From contig ML681997.1 of the NCBI GenBank assembly GCA_007922195.1, positions 7,579,647 to 7,643,646 on the forward strand: a stretch of 64,000 nucleotides of DNA, given 5' to 3'. The notes beneath the pieces were generated by a model. That model was not told the DNA's origin, did no database searches, and was given only the letters and a program-made list of their open reading frames with translations. Each line of letters starts with the position of its first letter. The first letter of the stretch is position 1. A program made the translations under genes and the position numbers. This DNA comes from Podocnemis expansa (lineage: Eukaryota; Chordata; Testudines; Podocnemididae). This document shows positions 1 through 10,678 of the stretch, piece after piece.

Positions 1-855
1 CCAGCTGAGGTGCAGGGCTAAGGGGCTCAGGCGATGGTTGAAGGACACCTAGATCTTGGAAAAGGTGTGAGGATGCAATCAACAGTCTGGACTTGGAAGC
101 ACAAAGAGTGGGTGGGCGCCTGTGGAAGGTCCTGAGACAGGGTCTGTAGGAAGCCATGTACACAAGAAAGTAGCCGGGGGACCCAGTGCTCTGTACTGGA
201 GCAAGGAAAGGTTCAAGGAGAAGAGTAGAGCCCATCAAGGGCTGAGAATAGTACTTCAGGGGAAACAGCCTGGGGGCTGAATGCTATATAACCAGGAAGG
301 TTCAGACAGGGAGCTGGGGAAGGGGCTGGGAACAGAGCCCGGAGGATGGGCTGTAGAAAACCCTGAAGTACCAAAAAATCTTCTCATTGTTGGGACTATT
401 TAGTTTGGATCTTTGCTACCATGAAAGGAGTTATGATTGTTGTGACTTGGCCAGAGCGAGGTATCACTTCTCCAGCACAGTCTGGTGTTGGGAAAACTAA
501 GGAGACCAATCTCAGGGAGGGAAATTGAGACAGGCGTGCCTGCCACATCATGTTCTATCAGCTAGGGCTGCTATAGGGTAGCCATGCTCCACAACTTCTG
601 GGGGGGGGGTAGCACCTGATATTTTTGGAACAACAGAGTTTTTTCCAGATGAATATTGAGTCTAGCAGCACAATAGGGATTACAAAGTACTGTCTGCCTA
701 ATTTCAAATGCACTCATTGGGAAGGGAATCTGATGGCTTTTAAAAATTTTATTTCATATATCATTTAAGAGTCACTGCTATAATTTCACTGTCAGGTCCT
801 GGCATTAACACAAAGTAAAATAAGGATTCTATTTTAAGTCATGCTAGGTCTAATC
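1..855. other. No gene recognised
   Basis: No convincing exon, RNA gene or full transposon is visible. A short G run lies near 601-609. The part around 300-540 reads like an old interspersed repeat, but no termini could be defined. Confidence 0.4.
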
Positions 856-1065
856 CAGGGGTCTCAAACTCAAAGCACCACAAGGGCCACATGAGGACTA
901 GTGAAGGGCTGCATAAGGATTAATATGTTAGCCTAAGCACCGCACCACTAAAAGCTTTTCATACAACAATACTGCAAATATCACTAAAAATAATGTCATT
1001 GCGGGCTGCAGGAAATAGTTTTAGGGGCTGCATATGGCCCGCAGGCCATGTGTTTGAGACCCCTG
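856..1065. mobile_element. hAT-type MITE with 8-bp target duplication
   Basis: The termini are inverted: CAGGGGTCTCAAACTC at the left and GTTTGAGACCCCTG at the right. The flanks GTCTAATC (848-855) and GTTTAATC (1066-1073) match at 7 of 8 bases, the 8-bp duplication made by hAT transposases. At 210 bp with no ORF it is a non-autonomous copy needing a transposase from elsewhere. The interior is rich in GGCC-type words, as in many vertebrate hAT MITEs. Confidence 0.9.
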
Positions 1066-1073
1066 GTTTAATC

Positions 1074-2419
1074 TAAGAACAGTGGGCATATCTGGGCCCA
1101 ACACTGACTCTGGTTCCCTTCCACTGTACTGACAGAGATGCCACCTTAGTAAACGAGGGAGAGAGGAAATAAGTATATCTTCATTTGAAAGCTCCCTCAT
1201 GTCCCTGTTGGAGGTGGCCCTCATCACTGCCCTGACAGCAAAATCACATGCATTAAAAAAAAAGAGACTAGTTTTAAAGTTCTGCGTCAATCAGGCTCAC
1301 CGGACACTGCTCCTGACCTAATTTCACTGCATTGAACAGAAAGAAGTGGTCACATTTGTGTTGATTAAACTAAACATATAATCTCTGGACTTTCTGGGGT
1401 TTAAAAAGGTCTGTAATTTCTTGCAAGCAATGGAGATGTAATTCCTCTGTTGGCTACAAAGGCCAGGAACAGGTCATAAACCCACATGTATTTGCTATTT
1501 TAGATTGAGGGTCCTGCATTTTATTGTTAGTGGTGTGTTCAAGTTATCGGAAAGCAGAGCCATTCAAAAAATGGATTTTTTTTTATCCAAGGGAAATGTC
1601 CAATATTTCTGCATTTGTTTTGTCCCCTAAATTGGGGGGTGGGGGGGAATGTCAAAATAACATTTTTTTTTGTAGAATGGAAAATTCTGAAAATTTTTTA
1701 CCTGGAACATCAAGATATTTAGTTTCAATTCAGTTCAGGACTGAGCTGCACCTCCCGGACTCACCCACGATGCATCATTGTTGCATGATTCCCCTGATGC
1801 ACTGAGGTGGTTCAACCAAAGGGTGACTACAGTGCCTGATGGAATATGTAGTCCAGTCAAGGAGTCCAGCCCATCAAAGAGAATTGTGGCATTAAGACAA
1901 CTGAACCACAATTTCTCTGCCACATCATGACAGCTCAGGCAGATAAATCCCAAGTTGACCCCAAAAGCTTCAATCCAGTTGAGAAAACCAAAATGTTTTC
2001 ATTCAGGTTTACCAGACCTTAAAGGAGTTTTTGTTTGTTAGTTTTAATTGCCCTCATAGGAAAAAAATCAAAACATTTTAGTAAAATCTATTTTTATGGA
2101 AACTGTATTTTACAGGAAGGTGGGGAGCGGGAATCATTTTGATGGAATGTTCCCAACCATCTGTAGTGAGAAATAAAGCCATAGGACTGCTGTTGTCTGC
2201 TTAGGCCCTCATGATGTGATCTCAAGAGGCAATCCCTATAAGCAAAAATGTACAGAAGTATTCTTAACCCAAAATTAAAAAGAAACAAATGTGTACACCC
2301 AAAATTTAGTTCCTAAATCCATATTTAGGCATCTAAGTAACAGTAACTTAGACCTACAGTTGCAAACAGGACTAGTAATTATTTGGTGACTTACATGTAA
2401 GTGGCCCAAGTTGAGATAC
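1074..2419. other. No gene; probable old DNA repeat at about 1560-2060
   Basis: No supported gene. The stretch from about 1560 to 2060 has A/T-rich ends around a central block and looks like an interspersed repeat. I could not define inverted termini or a target duplication. Confidence 0.35.
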
Positions 2420-2615
2420 CAATGGCCTAGTGGCTCAAGCAGCATACTAAACCCCAGAAGATCTGAGTTCTGTTCCTAGCTTAGTCATTAGATAACCTTA
2501 AACAAGTTATTATGTGTCCCAGTGCTTCATTTTCCCCATCTGTAAAGTGGGTATAATGATGCTCACAGACTTGGTAAAGCACTTTGAGATCTATAGATAA
2601 AAAGTATTAGATAAG
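2420..2615 (+). repeat. MIR-type SINE relic
   Basis: The order of words follows the MIR/CORE-SINE pattern: a GTTCTGTTCCTAGC-like left part, a core ending CATTTTCCCCATCTGTAAA (about 2528-2546), then GGTATAATGATG and AAGCACTTTGAGAT. These are tRNA-derived, LINE-mobilised elements, long inactive. It is divergent, consistent with great age. Confidence 0.7.
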
Positions 2616-4822
2616 AGTGAAGGATGATTACTAAAGGCACCTTATTTTCAGAAAGTGCTGAGAAGTCACCCTCTGAAAAGTAGAGACCAGAAAGGTGCTT
2701 AAACTTGGACCAAAAATCAAAGACCCTCCTGTCTTTTAAAAGTGTAGGCTTCAATTTTCAAACTAACCAACTGCCTGCTGCTCTCATCCACGTCTGTAAA
2801 ACTGTGGGTACTCGGTGCTTCAGAAAAGTGTTCCACTGTCACAGAGGTCTCTAAATATGAATTGAAGAACCTAACTTGAGACACCTACGTTTGAAAATTC
2901 TGGCCCAATTCTTTGCTATTGCTAGAAGACTCATAAACTTTCAACAAACTTGTGATACAAGTTTCTGTCTTTTGAACTTTTAATTAGGTTCCCTTCCCTG
3001 TGTGCATCAATCATACATCTGTGCAAAATCTCATGGCAACAAATGGTTGCCAGAAATTATTAGCATGTAACAAATTTCAGTTTGAAAATTGTCTAAACAC
3101 ATTTCTAAAAATGACAATATCACAAGGCAGAAAAATGACCACTTTGGGTTTCATTCTCCCTGGATATAGGGGTTCATTAAGTTGATTAACAAGCCTTGAC
3201 ACAGAAGAGCAGGATGCAACCTCTCCCATATGCACTGATCTTGCATTTTCCAAGGTGGCTGAGTTAAGGTCAGCCTAAAGAATAGCTCCTACAGAACAGC
3301 AAATTGTTAGCACTAGCAAATGACTTGAGAAAAGTACTATTAAACACCAAAAGCCATATCCCCAGCTGGCATAAAATAGCAATGGTGTCCTCTAAGTCAG
3401 CAATTTTAACCACTTACACCAGCAGACAATTTGGCCCCAAGAACTTTATTTTTCTAATTCTAATTAGCTGGCAGCAAGGGTAGGTGGTTATTTTCTCTGG
3501 ACTCCCAAAAGATGAAACACATAACACACTTTATGTGTTCTCACAAAAATAGACCAGTAGCAGAAAAAAGCAACAATCAACTTTATACTAGGGAGTAGGG
3601 GAGCATGTGTTCACAGAATAATACGTGGATAGCTTATACTGTCCTCCTGAAAAGGGAAACAAAAAAACCACACCCTGCCCTTACACAACTAAAAAAATAT
3701 TCTGATAATGAAACATCTACAGATATCAGTGCAAGACACCCTTAGTGCATAGAAAGTGGCAGGCTGGTTGTGACCAGTTTTGCAAAAAGACCTTGTGCCT
3801 TCTTGCCATTCAACATGGAATCAGAACAAACCACCAGCACTGTTGTTCTGCTAGAACAAAGGATTCTACTTAGCATAATTCTTAGTGCTGAGTTCAGATT
3901 TTAAAGGTATCTTGGAAGCTTTCCAGAGTTTTATATATTTTCCTCTTTAATTTACACCTCAGAGGATAAAGCTAATCAAAAAGGCAGTCAAGATAGTTCA
4001 ACTGTTTCAGGTTCAAGGCTGGTTTATTAACAGTAGCTTTGTTACGCTTTCTTTCACAGAAGACACCGTGAATCATTCTGCTCTCCCCACTCCCCAACCC
4101 TTTTCTGGCTGGCTATCAAATACAAGCTGCCATTCTTGCAACCTAGACATGCACAAGTGCACTGCATAGTCTAAGTCATCTGCAAAACATCCAACGTGGT
4201 AGCAGCTTGATGGAATGGAGGTTGGAAGAATATCTTTTAAAAGCAAGAGGAGAAAAAGAAAGTCTACCACATAGTATGAAACAGTTTATTTTATCTAACT
4301 CTTTGTTCAGCCTCATTTCCTTAGGTTATTTTCAGTTGTACTCAAATGTCCTGGGGATGTCCAGCCTTGTTCAAGCCTCTACAGATAGATGAAAGATGTA
4401 TCTGGTAGCTTCATGGCATTGCAGGACTACAAAATATTTCTGAGATTATACGTTGCCTATTGGCTATGTTTAAAGTGGAAACATAATTCGTACATTATAG
4501 AGCATTACACCGCAAAAAGTGTCACCTTAGCTCTGAGTTGTATATCTTGAAACTGAATGGCAGAATGTTAATGTGAGAAAGATGTGAAGGTAGGACAAAA
4601 ATCCGAATAATGACAATGAATCCTTGCTTTTAACTATGATCCCTGCTCAAGGACATCCAGTTATCACCCCCTAGAATAATTTTACAGTATAGATACCACT
4701 ATAGCACATGATGACAATTCTAAAAGATCATATACAAATTTACTGGACAAAATTAAAAAACCTAATGCTTTTAAAATATCTGATTTAGACAGATACAAAT
4801 TGTATAAGGGCCAGCAATAAAT
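2616..4822. other. No gene recognised
   Basis: About 2.2 kb of A/T-rich sequence. Short ORFs on both strands lack recognisable domains and I see no exon-like pattern or defined repeat. Confidence 0.4.
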
Positions 4823-5179
4823 CAGCAAAACAAACAAGGAGTCCTGTGGCACTTCTAAAGACTAACACATTTATTTATTGCATCAGCTTTTGTGAGAGAA
4901 AATCCCACTTTGTCAGATGCTTTGAAGATGGGGGAATTTACAGAATGGGAGGAAATAAATGCAGGGAAGTGTAAGTCATAGGATCAGGTCAGACTGTTAC
5001 AGCAAATCAGTGCAGTAGTTTAGATTCAAACACTGGCGAAAAGCATAGAGAGGAAGATGAGGTCAAATCACCCATTGTAATGAGAAAAAAATCCAAAGTC
5101 CTTATTTAGCCCTTAAACAATACCGTCAAATTTGCATATGAATTCCAATTCCTCGGTTTCTGTTTGAAGATATGATTTA

Positions 5180-5940
5180 TTATTCATTTGTCTGAGAGCA
5201 GCTATTAGCAAATCACCATTGGAGTGATCAGGAAAATTGAAGTACTGTATTCACCTACTAGTTTTTGAATGCTGCAACTGCTGATGTCAAATTTGTGTCC
5301 ATTTATTCTTTTGTGCATAGACTGTCCTGTTTGCAGGGGCATCGCTGGTACCTGGCACATGGGGCCTGTGCCCCGAATGTCAGCACCAGTGCCCCAGGTC
5401 CTGGAGGGGCTCTGCCTCTCCCGGTCTCCAGCCAGATCAGGCCAGAGATCTGGGGCCCAGCCGCTCGCAGCCACGGCTGCTGCTCCCAGCCCTGTCCCCA
5501 GCCGGGGATCCAGGGCCCAGCCACCCGCGGCAGCGGTGGCCACTTTTGGCCCCTTCAAAGGCCAGGCAACCCCGCGGCTGTGGCTGCTGCTCCCTGCCCT
5601 GTCCCTGGCTGGGGGGCGTGACCTGCGGGTAGGGGGCGGGGCCTGGGCCCGTGCCTCGGGTCATTCCCCGGGGTAGTGATGCCCCTGCCTGTTTGTCCAA
5701 TATATAAGGCTGAGGGGCATTTCTGACACATGATGGCATATATCACATTGGTGGATGAGCAGGTGAATGAGCCCTTGATGGAGTAGCTGGTTTGATTAGG
5801 TCCTGTGATGGTGTCTTTTGTGCAGATATGTGGGCAAAGTTGGCGGTGTGGTTTGTTGCAGGGCTATGTACCTGCTTCAATAGTTCTGTTGTTTGGTCTG
5901 TAGTTGCTGGTGAGTATCTGTTTAAGGTTGGGGGGCTGCA
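5180..5940 (-). pseudogene. PLE GIY-YIG endonuclease remnant, split by a hAT
   Basis: Penelope-like retroelements encode a reverse transcriptase followed by a GIY-YIG nicking endonuclease. On the minus strand, reading from 5750 downward, the sequence gives MIYAIMCQKCPSALYIGQTG. This contains the conserved Cys pair and the YIGQTG block of the domain. Upstream (5940-5760), in a different frame, are remnants of the linker that precedes the domain. Just after YIGQTG the coding sequence is cut by the 354-bp hAT. It resumes beyond 5334 with a short piece that includes SLCTKE and then several stops. No reverse-transcriptase region is present, so the copy is 5' truncated and dead. Confidence 0.8.
5334..5687. 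mobile_element. GC-rich non-autonomous hAT element with perfect 8-bp TSD
   Basis: The ends are perfect 10-bp inverted repeats, CAGGGGCATC and GATGCCCCTG. They are flanked by identical CCTGTTTG copies (5326-5333 and 5688-5695), the 8-bp duplication expected of hAT. The interior is much richer in G+C and CpG than its surroundings and has no transposase. It interrupts the PLE endonuclease. A second diverged copy lies at 30637-30938. Several overlapping ORFs on both strands arise from base composition only. Confidence 0.93.
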
Positions 5941-6063
5941 TATATTTTCCTCCCATTCTATAAGTTCCCCATCTTCAAAGCATCTGACAAAGTGAGATTT
6001 TTCTCCCACAAAAGCCAATGAGAAATAAATTTGTTAGTTTTTAAAAGCATCACAGAACTCCTT

Positions 6064-6441
6064 GGCTATGTCTACATTAGCCAAAGGAAGTCTGAACTTG
6101 TTAGTTTGAACTAAGAAATTCAGGCTTAGTTTGAACTAACCTCAGGTTAGTTTGAACTAACCTCACGCTTATAAGTTCGAACCAACCATACATTCTAGTT
6201 CCAGCTAATGCTTACTTCGAACTAGAATGCACTGTTAGTTCAAACTAACTAACTAACTAACTAACTAATGTTTGAACGGAGCATTTAAGTCTAGACTAAC
6301 CATCAGTACTAACAAGTTTTAACTAAGTGTTCTTTGTTCAAACTAAGAAACTTCTTAGTTCAAACTAGGGAAAGCTATGGGCTAATTTAATCTGAACTAG
6401 ATCCCCTCAATCTGGATTAATTTGCCAGTGTAGATGTAGCC
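6064..6441. mobile_element. Harbinger-like MITE made of AGTTCGAACT-type words
   Basis: The left end is GGCTATGTCTACA and the right end is TGTAGATGTAGCC, an inverted pair. The flanks are CTT and CTA, a 3-bp target duplication with one change, because the interrupted PLE would read CTCCTTGTTTG. The interior is almost entirely repeats of TAGTTTGAACTAA-like words in both orientations, plus a short (AACT)n run near 6244-6268. It has no ORF. PIF/Harbinger transposases make 3-bp duplications, hence the assignment; the family itself is not certain. Confidence 0.75.
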
Positions 6442-6490
6442 CTAGTTTGTTTCACTGAACTAGACTAACATTCTTACCCCTTTGGAACCT

Positions 6491-7100
6491 AGCAATAAAT
6501 CGGGTACATTACTGATGTCTGGAGCTGGTTGAAAAGAGGAAGAAACCACAAACCTTGAGAATTTGGCAGGAAATTTTTATTGTTTTTTCAAACTATGTCT
6601 AAATTTCGGTCAAAAAAACATTTTTTACTAATTTTTTATGTGTGAAATTTTTTAGAAGGAGGGGATATTTCAAAAATTAAAATTTTCAATGACTTTGTTT
6701 TTAACTGAAAACTCAAAATACAGGAAATTTTGACCTGGTCAACTGACCTCATTAGGTATATAAATGCACATTTTCAATGGGCAGTTTATACTGTAGTATC
6801 CATGAAAAAAATGAGCATGCACTCGTGTGCTCAGTGATACTACATCAATGCAAGCAAACAGCAGCTGGTTTGTCCATCTTCCCATTTATGCATGCAGTCT
6901 ATGTCAATAGGTGCACCTGACATTTTGAAAGTGCATAATGGGACAGAACCTTTCACACAAGTCTATATTTTCTTCTTTGAAGAAGGTAGCAGTTGTTGGC
7001 CTCTTTGTTATAAAGATTTCTGATTTGAGAGTGAGAGCAATAAATTAAGATCAGCTCCTCTGACAGAAATTCTGAAAACAAATATGCTTTCATTCATAAA
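6491..7100. other. No gene; A/T-rich repeat relic at about 6560-6780
   Basis: No gene. The 6560-6780 stretch has many AAATTTT words and resembles the interior of the MITE at 62885-63061. Its termini are not clear. Confidence 0.35.
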
Positions 7101-7603
7101 GGGTATGTCTAAATTTACAATTTAATTTGAATGAATGAGGATCAAATCAAACTAAATTAATGCATGGCTACACTGGCTTCCATTAATTCAAACTAAGGAA
7201 TTCCTAAATTTGAATTAATGAAAGCTTGCTTTGAAATTATAAAACCTGGCTTAACTTCAAATTAAGCATTAATTCGAACGTATTAGTTTGAATTAACCCA
7301 ATGTAGCTGTGTTAATTCAAATTAACGCTGTTTGACATTCTTCATCCCAGGGTGCCTTCCTCTGTCTGTATGTTGGGTGGAGGCGTGGCCCTTCTTGGGG
7401 AAAAAACCAGCAATCTTGCTACACCTCCCATGGTGCCCTTCTCCTAATTCAAACTAGCAAGTCCTGTCCATGAACATGCTAATTTGAATTGGTTTTCCTA
7501 GTATGGCCATGTTAATTCAAATTAATTTGAACTAATCATTATTAGTTCAAATTAATTCGTTTTCATTAAGTTGATTCGAACTAACCTTTTATGTGTAGAA
7601 ATA
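7101..7603. mobile_element. Diverged Harbinger-like MITE
   Basis: It starts GGGTATGTCTAAATT and ends near TATGTGTAGAAATA, a weak inverted pair. The interior carries the same TTAATTCAAATTAA and TTCGAACTAA words as the MITE at 6064-6441, in both orientations. It is older than that copy, and the 3-bp duplication is not readable. Confidence 0.55.
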
Positions 7604-7761
7604 AGAGAGTTTCCTGAGAAGATTAATTGCTTTGGGGCTTGTTCTCATTCGGATACATTGGCTTTGATCTTTTACCTTGGACTCAAAACATTTTCTGCTG
7701 CCTGACTAAGACCTAAGAATTTTATATTGTATCTAGTGGCTTTGGGGATAACCTGGAAAAC

Positions 7762-7880
7762 AAAAAGGTAGCCATGTTAGTCTAGTTCTGTAACACAGGC
7801 AAGGAGTCCTGTGTTACTTTTAAAAACTAACACATTTATTTATCGTATGGGCTTTCGTGGGAGAAAATCCTGCTTCATCA
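7762..7880 (-). mobile_element. PLE 3'-end fragment, minus strand
   Basis: Reverse complement of the PLE terminus: GGTAGCCATGTTAGTCTAG at the left, then AAGGAGTCCTGTG, TTTATTTATC, and a hairpin region containing GCTTTCGTGGGAG. Read on the minus strand the hairpin still has TTGATGA and GAAA, two of the hammerhead core blocks. It ends exactly where Ty3 gag sequence begins. Confidence 0.75.
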
Positions 7881-8100
7881 ATGCCTGAAGATGTCCCAGA
7901 GAACCTCACATTTGACAAGCTTTCAGAATGGACAGACTGGAAATGGTATTTTGCAACATTTTGCATTACTACCAAGCTTCACAAAGAGGCTGGAGATATA
8001 CAGATATCTTCTTTAATTTACAGTTTAGGGAAGATCTGTATATCATTTGACTTTACTGATGATAGTCACCAAGATCTCTATCAAGCAGTTTTAAAACTAC
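7881..8100 (+). pseudogene. Ty3/Gypsy gag fragment, part 1
   Basis: From the ATG at 7881 the translation reads MPEDVPENLTF followed by KLSEWTDWKWYFATF and a stretch with KLHKEAGDIQIS and LIYSLGK. A WxxWxxxF word followed by a TKLHKE-like helix and a LIYS(M/L)GK block is the pattern of Ty3/Gypsy capsid-type Gag in vertebrate genomes. Gag forms the retrotransposon particle. The reading is open but stops being Gag near 8100, where PLE sequence begins; Gag resumes near 9090. The upstream in-frame residues belong to the PLE fragment and are not part of Gag. It is an inactive relic. Confidence 0.7.
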
Positions 8101-9087
8101 AATACTCACCTGGAGCAGTGAAGAACAGATTGACAGAGCCACATGGGTACCCAGAAGTCAACTACTACAGGAGAAGCCCAAGAAAGAAACCAACAGAACA
8201 CCACTGGTCATCATCCACAACTACCAAGCCAAACCCTTACAGCACATCATTAAGGACCTACAGCCTACTCAGCAAGATGATCCCTCACTGTCTCAAGCTG
8301 TGTGAGATAGACCCTTCCTCTCTAACAGACAGAGCCCCAACCTTAAACAGATGCACACCAGAAACTATAGAGCTAACAAGAGAAATATTAAAGCAGGCTC
8401 ATATCCCTGAAACAAACTGCATTGCCAACTTTGCCTGCATATCTGCACAAAAGACACCATCACAGGCCTAAACAAGTCAACTACTGCAGCTCATTCACTT
8501 GCTCATTCACCATGTGATTTTTGTCATCGTGTGCCAGAAATGCCCCTCTGCCTTATACATTGGACAAACATGACAGTCTTTGTACAAAAGAATAAAATGT
8601 ACACAAATCTGACATGAGACAAAAACATTCAAAAACCAATAGGATAACACTTCAATCACCCATCTCACTCCACTGATGATTTGTTAATAGCTGTGGTCAA
8701 ATAGATAAATTGAGACTTCAAAGAGAAACTGCAGAATTGGAATTCATATGCAAATTTGACTTCTGGAGTCAGGACTGAATAGGGATTATGGATCTTTTTC
8801 TCATTACAACAGGTGAGTTGACCTCACCTTCTTTTATATGTTTTGCCCCAGTGTTAGAATCTTAACAACTGCTTTGATTTGCTGTCACAGTTTGACCTGA
8901 TCCTATGACTTACATTTTCCTGTGTTTATTTTCCTCCTACTCTATAGTTCCCCATCTTCAAAACATCTGACAAAGTGGGATTTTCTCCCACAAAAGCTCA
9001 TGCAATAAATAAATTTTTTAGTCTTTAAAAGTGCCACAGGACTCCTTGTTTGTTTTGCTGGACTAGGCTAACATGGCTACACTTTCA
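8101..9087 (+). mobile_element. Penelope-like element inserted in Ty3 gag
   Basis: The body begins near 8101 with TEPHGYPEVNYY-like coding followed by KKPTEHHW. It runs through a decayed endonuclease region and ends with the standard terminus: a hairpin near 8965-8995, then AAATAAATT, TTAGTCTTTAAAAGTGCC and ACTCCTTGTTTG, finishing with CTAACATGGCTACAC. Gag lies on both sides, so this insertion is younger than the Ty3 element. No clean target duplication was found. Confidence 0.8.
8300..8800 (+). pseudogene. PLE GIY-YIG endonuclease remnant
   Basis: Read across frames, this keeps the linker order of PLE endonucleases: a Leu-rich LSQAV-like segment, a Cys-containing HCQLCLHI stretch, a KDTITG word, CDFCHRV, then CLIHWTNMT where functional copies have YIGQT. 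The YIG block is in a shifted frame and stop codons follow, so it is dead. It is useful mainly for identifying and orienting the element. Confidence 0.65.
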
Positions 9088-9420
9088 CAAGATGGCTATG
9101 AAAGGCTTCTGGATTACATACTTTATATCTCAGAGAAATGTGGCTCATGATAGTGTATTATTCCACCTGAGAATTAAGAACCAGGGAGAAATGTTAAATA
9201 TTTTACATGAGCTTTACAAACATTGGCTAAAAATAGTGATGTTGGGCATGCAAACCATGGAAATATTAAAGATAGGCAGCTGATTATGGGATTAACAGAT
9301 AAAAGTCTTTCACAGCAGCTACAGTTGAATAGAATTTTAACCTTAGTAGCAGCTATTCTAATAGCAAAATGGTCTAAAATGATGAAAATGCAAAATGTAA
9401 AGAAAATTGACAAACTTTAA
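9088..9420 (+). pseudogene. Ty3/Gypsy gag fragment, part 2, frameshifted
   Basis: Directly after the PLE the plus strand reads YFISQRNVAHDSVLFHLR, then KNQGEMLNILHELYKHW. This is the Gag segment that normally follows the part ending at 8100. A frame change occurs near 9225. The next frame gives KNSDVGH, then GNIKDRQLIMGLTDKSLSQQ, and continues to a stop at 9418-9420. The D(R/Q)xI(M/V)G(L/I) block with SQ(Q/K)LQL is typical of Ty3/Gypsy Gag. With part 1 it covers most of a capsid-like domain; no zinc knuckle is convincing. Confidence 0.72.
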
Positions 9421-9949
9421 AAACCTAAATCTGGCTTAGAAATTGTAAATGGAGAGCAGCTCCTGACTCAATTTTTTAGTCTTGCCATGAATATTCTGTT
9501 TTAATCTCCAGGCAGGGGCTGGATTCTTGATCATGTCATATGAATCAACTCCCTGTGTGCTCTGATGCTGCAAACAGCTGCCAAATGTCCACATTTCAAT
9601 CATTTATTACACTGTGTGCTTGTTGGTGGACATGCATCCTCTCTTGGGATATGACTTTTTCCACACCTTGTGCATGTAGACTGCAATTTGTCCCTCTTAT
9701 CCTGGGAGTTCTCTCTCCTTGCCTCAGGGTTTCTTTTGATAATGACTTTTAACATTCAAGTGTCTGCTTACAGTTTTTAAGTGGTTTCAAGTTTTTTTTA
9801 ACTTTGTTCATTTTCACTAAACATTGTTGTTTCTCATTGTTGTTTGAATAGCTGTGGCCCAATTACCCACAAGCAAATGTAAAAGCTGAGAGAGCTGTAC
9901 ACAGCCAAGAAAATCCTACTGGAAAAAGATCCTTACTTTGATCTTCTGA
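9421..9949. other. Probable decayed interior of the Ty3/Gypsy element
   Basis: No protease or reverse-transcriptase motif is readable. By position, between gag and the integrase end, it should be internal Ty3 sequence that is largely deleted or decayed. Confidence 0.3.
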
Positions 9950-10233
9950 TGCTATGTCTACCCTGATGGCGGCATGTTGCCGCCATCAGTCTGCCCTTCC
10001 AGGAGCGGTTCACGGCAAGTATAAAGTTGCCATGCCGTCCCAGAAGTTGGCCCCAGAAGTCATGGGGGCCAAGCAGCATAGGGAAAAACTGACTGCAAGG
10101 GTCTTGCGGTTGGGTTTTCCCTAATGTGTAGCACTGGCTTTAAAAGTCGCCGCTAGTTACACAAGGAATTTTGCATTCCTTGAGTGACTGGTGGTCGACT
10201 GCCGCCGAATTTGCCCTAAGTGTAGACTAGGGC
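9950..10233. mobile_element. Harbinger-like MITE with TGA duplication
   Basis: The left end is TGCTATGTCTACC and the right end is GTGTAGACTAGGGC. TGA flanks both sides (9947-9949 and 10234-10236). The interior has GC-richer words in inverted pairs such as GGCGGCA and TGCCGCC. It has no ORF and shares terminal words with the other 3-bp-TSD MITEs in this window. Confidence 0.65.
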
Positions 10234-10396
10234 TGAGTCACATATCAATACCAATAGCAGCTGCTGAATACGGTCCAGCACAAATTCTGATGTGAAGACA
10301 ACTCAGAATTACTGTTCCAACTGTAGAAAAGAACATATTAACAAAGTAGCCAGACATGAAGAGAGTAGCCAAATCAAACCACATTTAAAAAGGTAA

Positions 10397-10671
10397 GGGT
10401 ACATCTACACAGCAATGAAACACCCAAAGCTGTCCCGTGTCAACTGCCTCAGGCTTTCAGAGTTTGGGCTATGGGGCTGTTTAATTGCAGTGTAGACGTT
10501 AGGCTCAAGCCAAAGCCCATGCTCTGGGACCCCACAAAGGTGAAGGTCCCACATCTTGATCTCCAGTGTCAGTCAAAACATCTACACTGCAGTTAAACAG
10601 CCCCATAGTCTGAGACCACGTCAGTTGAAACAGGCCAGCTGCTAGTGTTTAACCTCAGTGTAGACATACTC
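10397..10671. mobile_element. Harbinger-like MITE with perfect TAA duplication
   Basis: The termini GGGTACATCTACAC and GTGTAGACATACTC are inverted. TAA flanks both sides (10394-10396 and 10672-10674), fitting the TWA target preference of PIF/Harbinger transposases. Internal words such as AACAGCCCCATAG occur inverted, so the element is partly palindromic. It sits just upstream of the Ty3 integrase tail and is younger than it. Confidence 0.8.
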
Positions 10672-10678
10672 TAAAAGA

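Larger units (their letters stand above)
4823..6490 (-). mobile_element. Penelope-like element, minus strand, with two nested insertions
   Basis: The left edge is the reverse complement of the PLE 3' end used throughout this window: AGGAGTCCTGTGGCAC, then a TTTATTTATTGCAT word, then AATCCCACTTTGTC. The body is minus strand and holds a broken GIY-YIG endonuclease. To the right a plus-oriented copy of the same 3' end starts near 5945, so the body is bounded by inverted ends, a known Penelope arrangement. A hAT occupies 5334-5687. A Harbinger-like MITE occupies 6064-6441, after which the PLE terminus resumes with CTAGTTTGTTTCACTGAAC and ends near 6490. With both insertions removed the terminus reads continuously. 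Confidence 0.85.

Noticed and set aside
5265..5739. Several overlapping 70-135-codon ORFs on both strands
   Set aside because: They lie in a GC-rich hAT with perfect termini and TSD; they are composition-driven and overlap on both strands.
7857..8471. A 204-codon host gene
   Set aside because: It is a run-through of a PLE end, Ty3 gag and PLE body.
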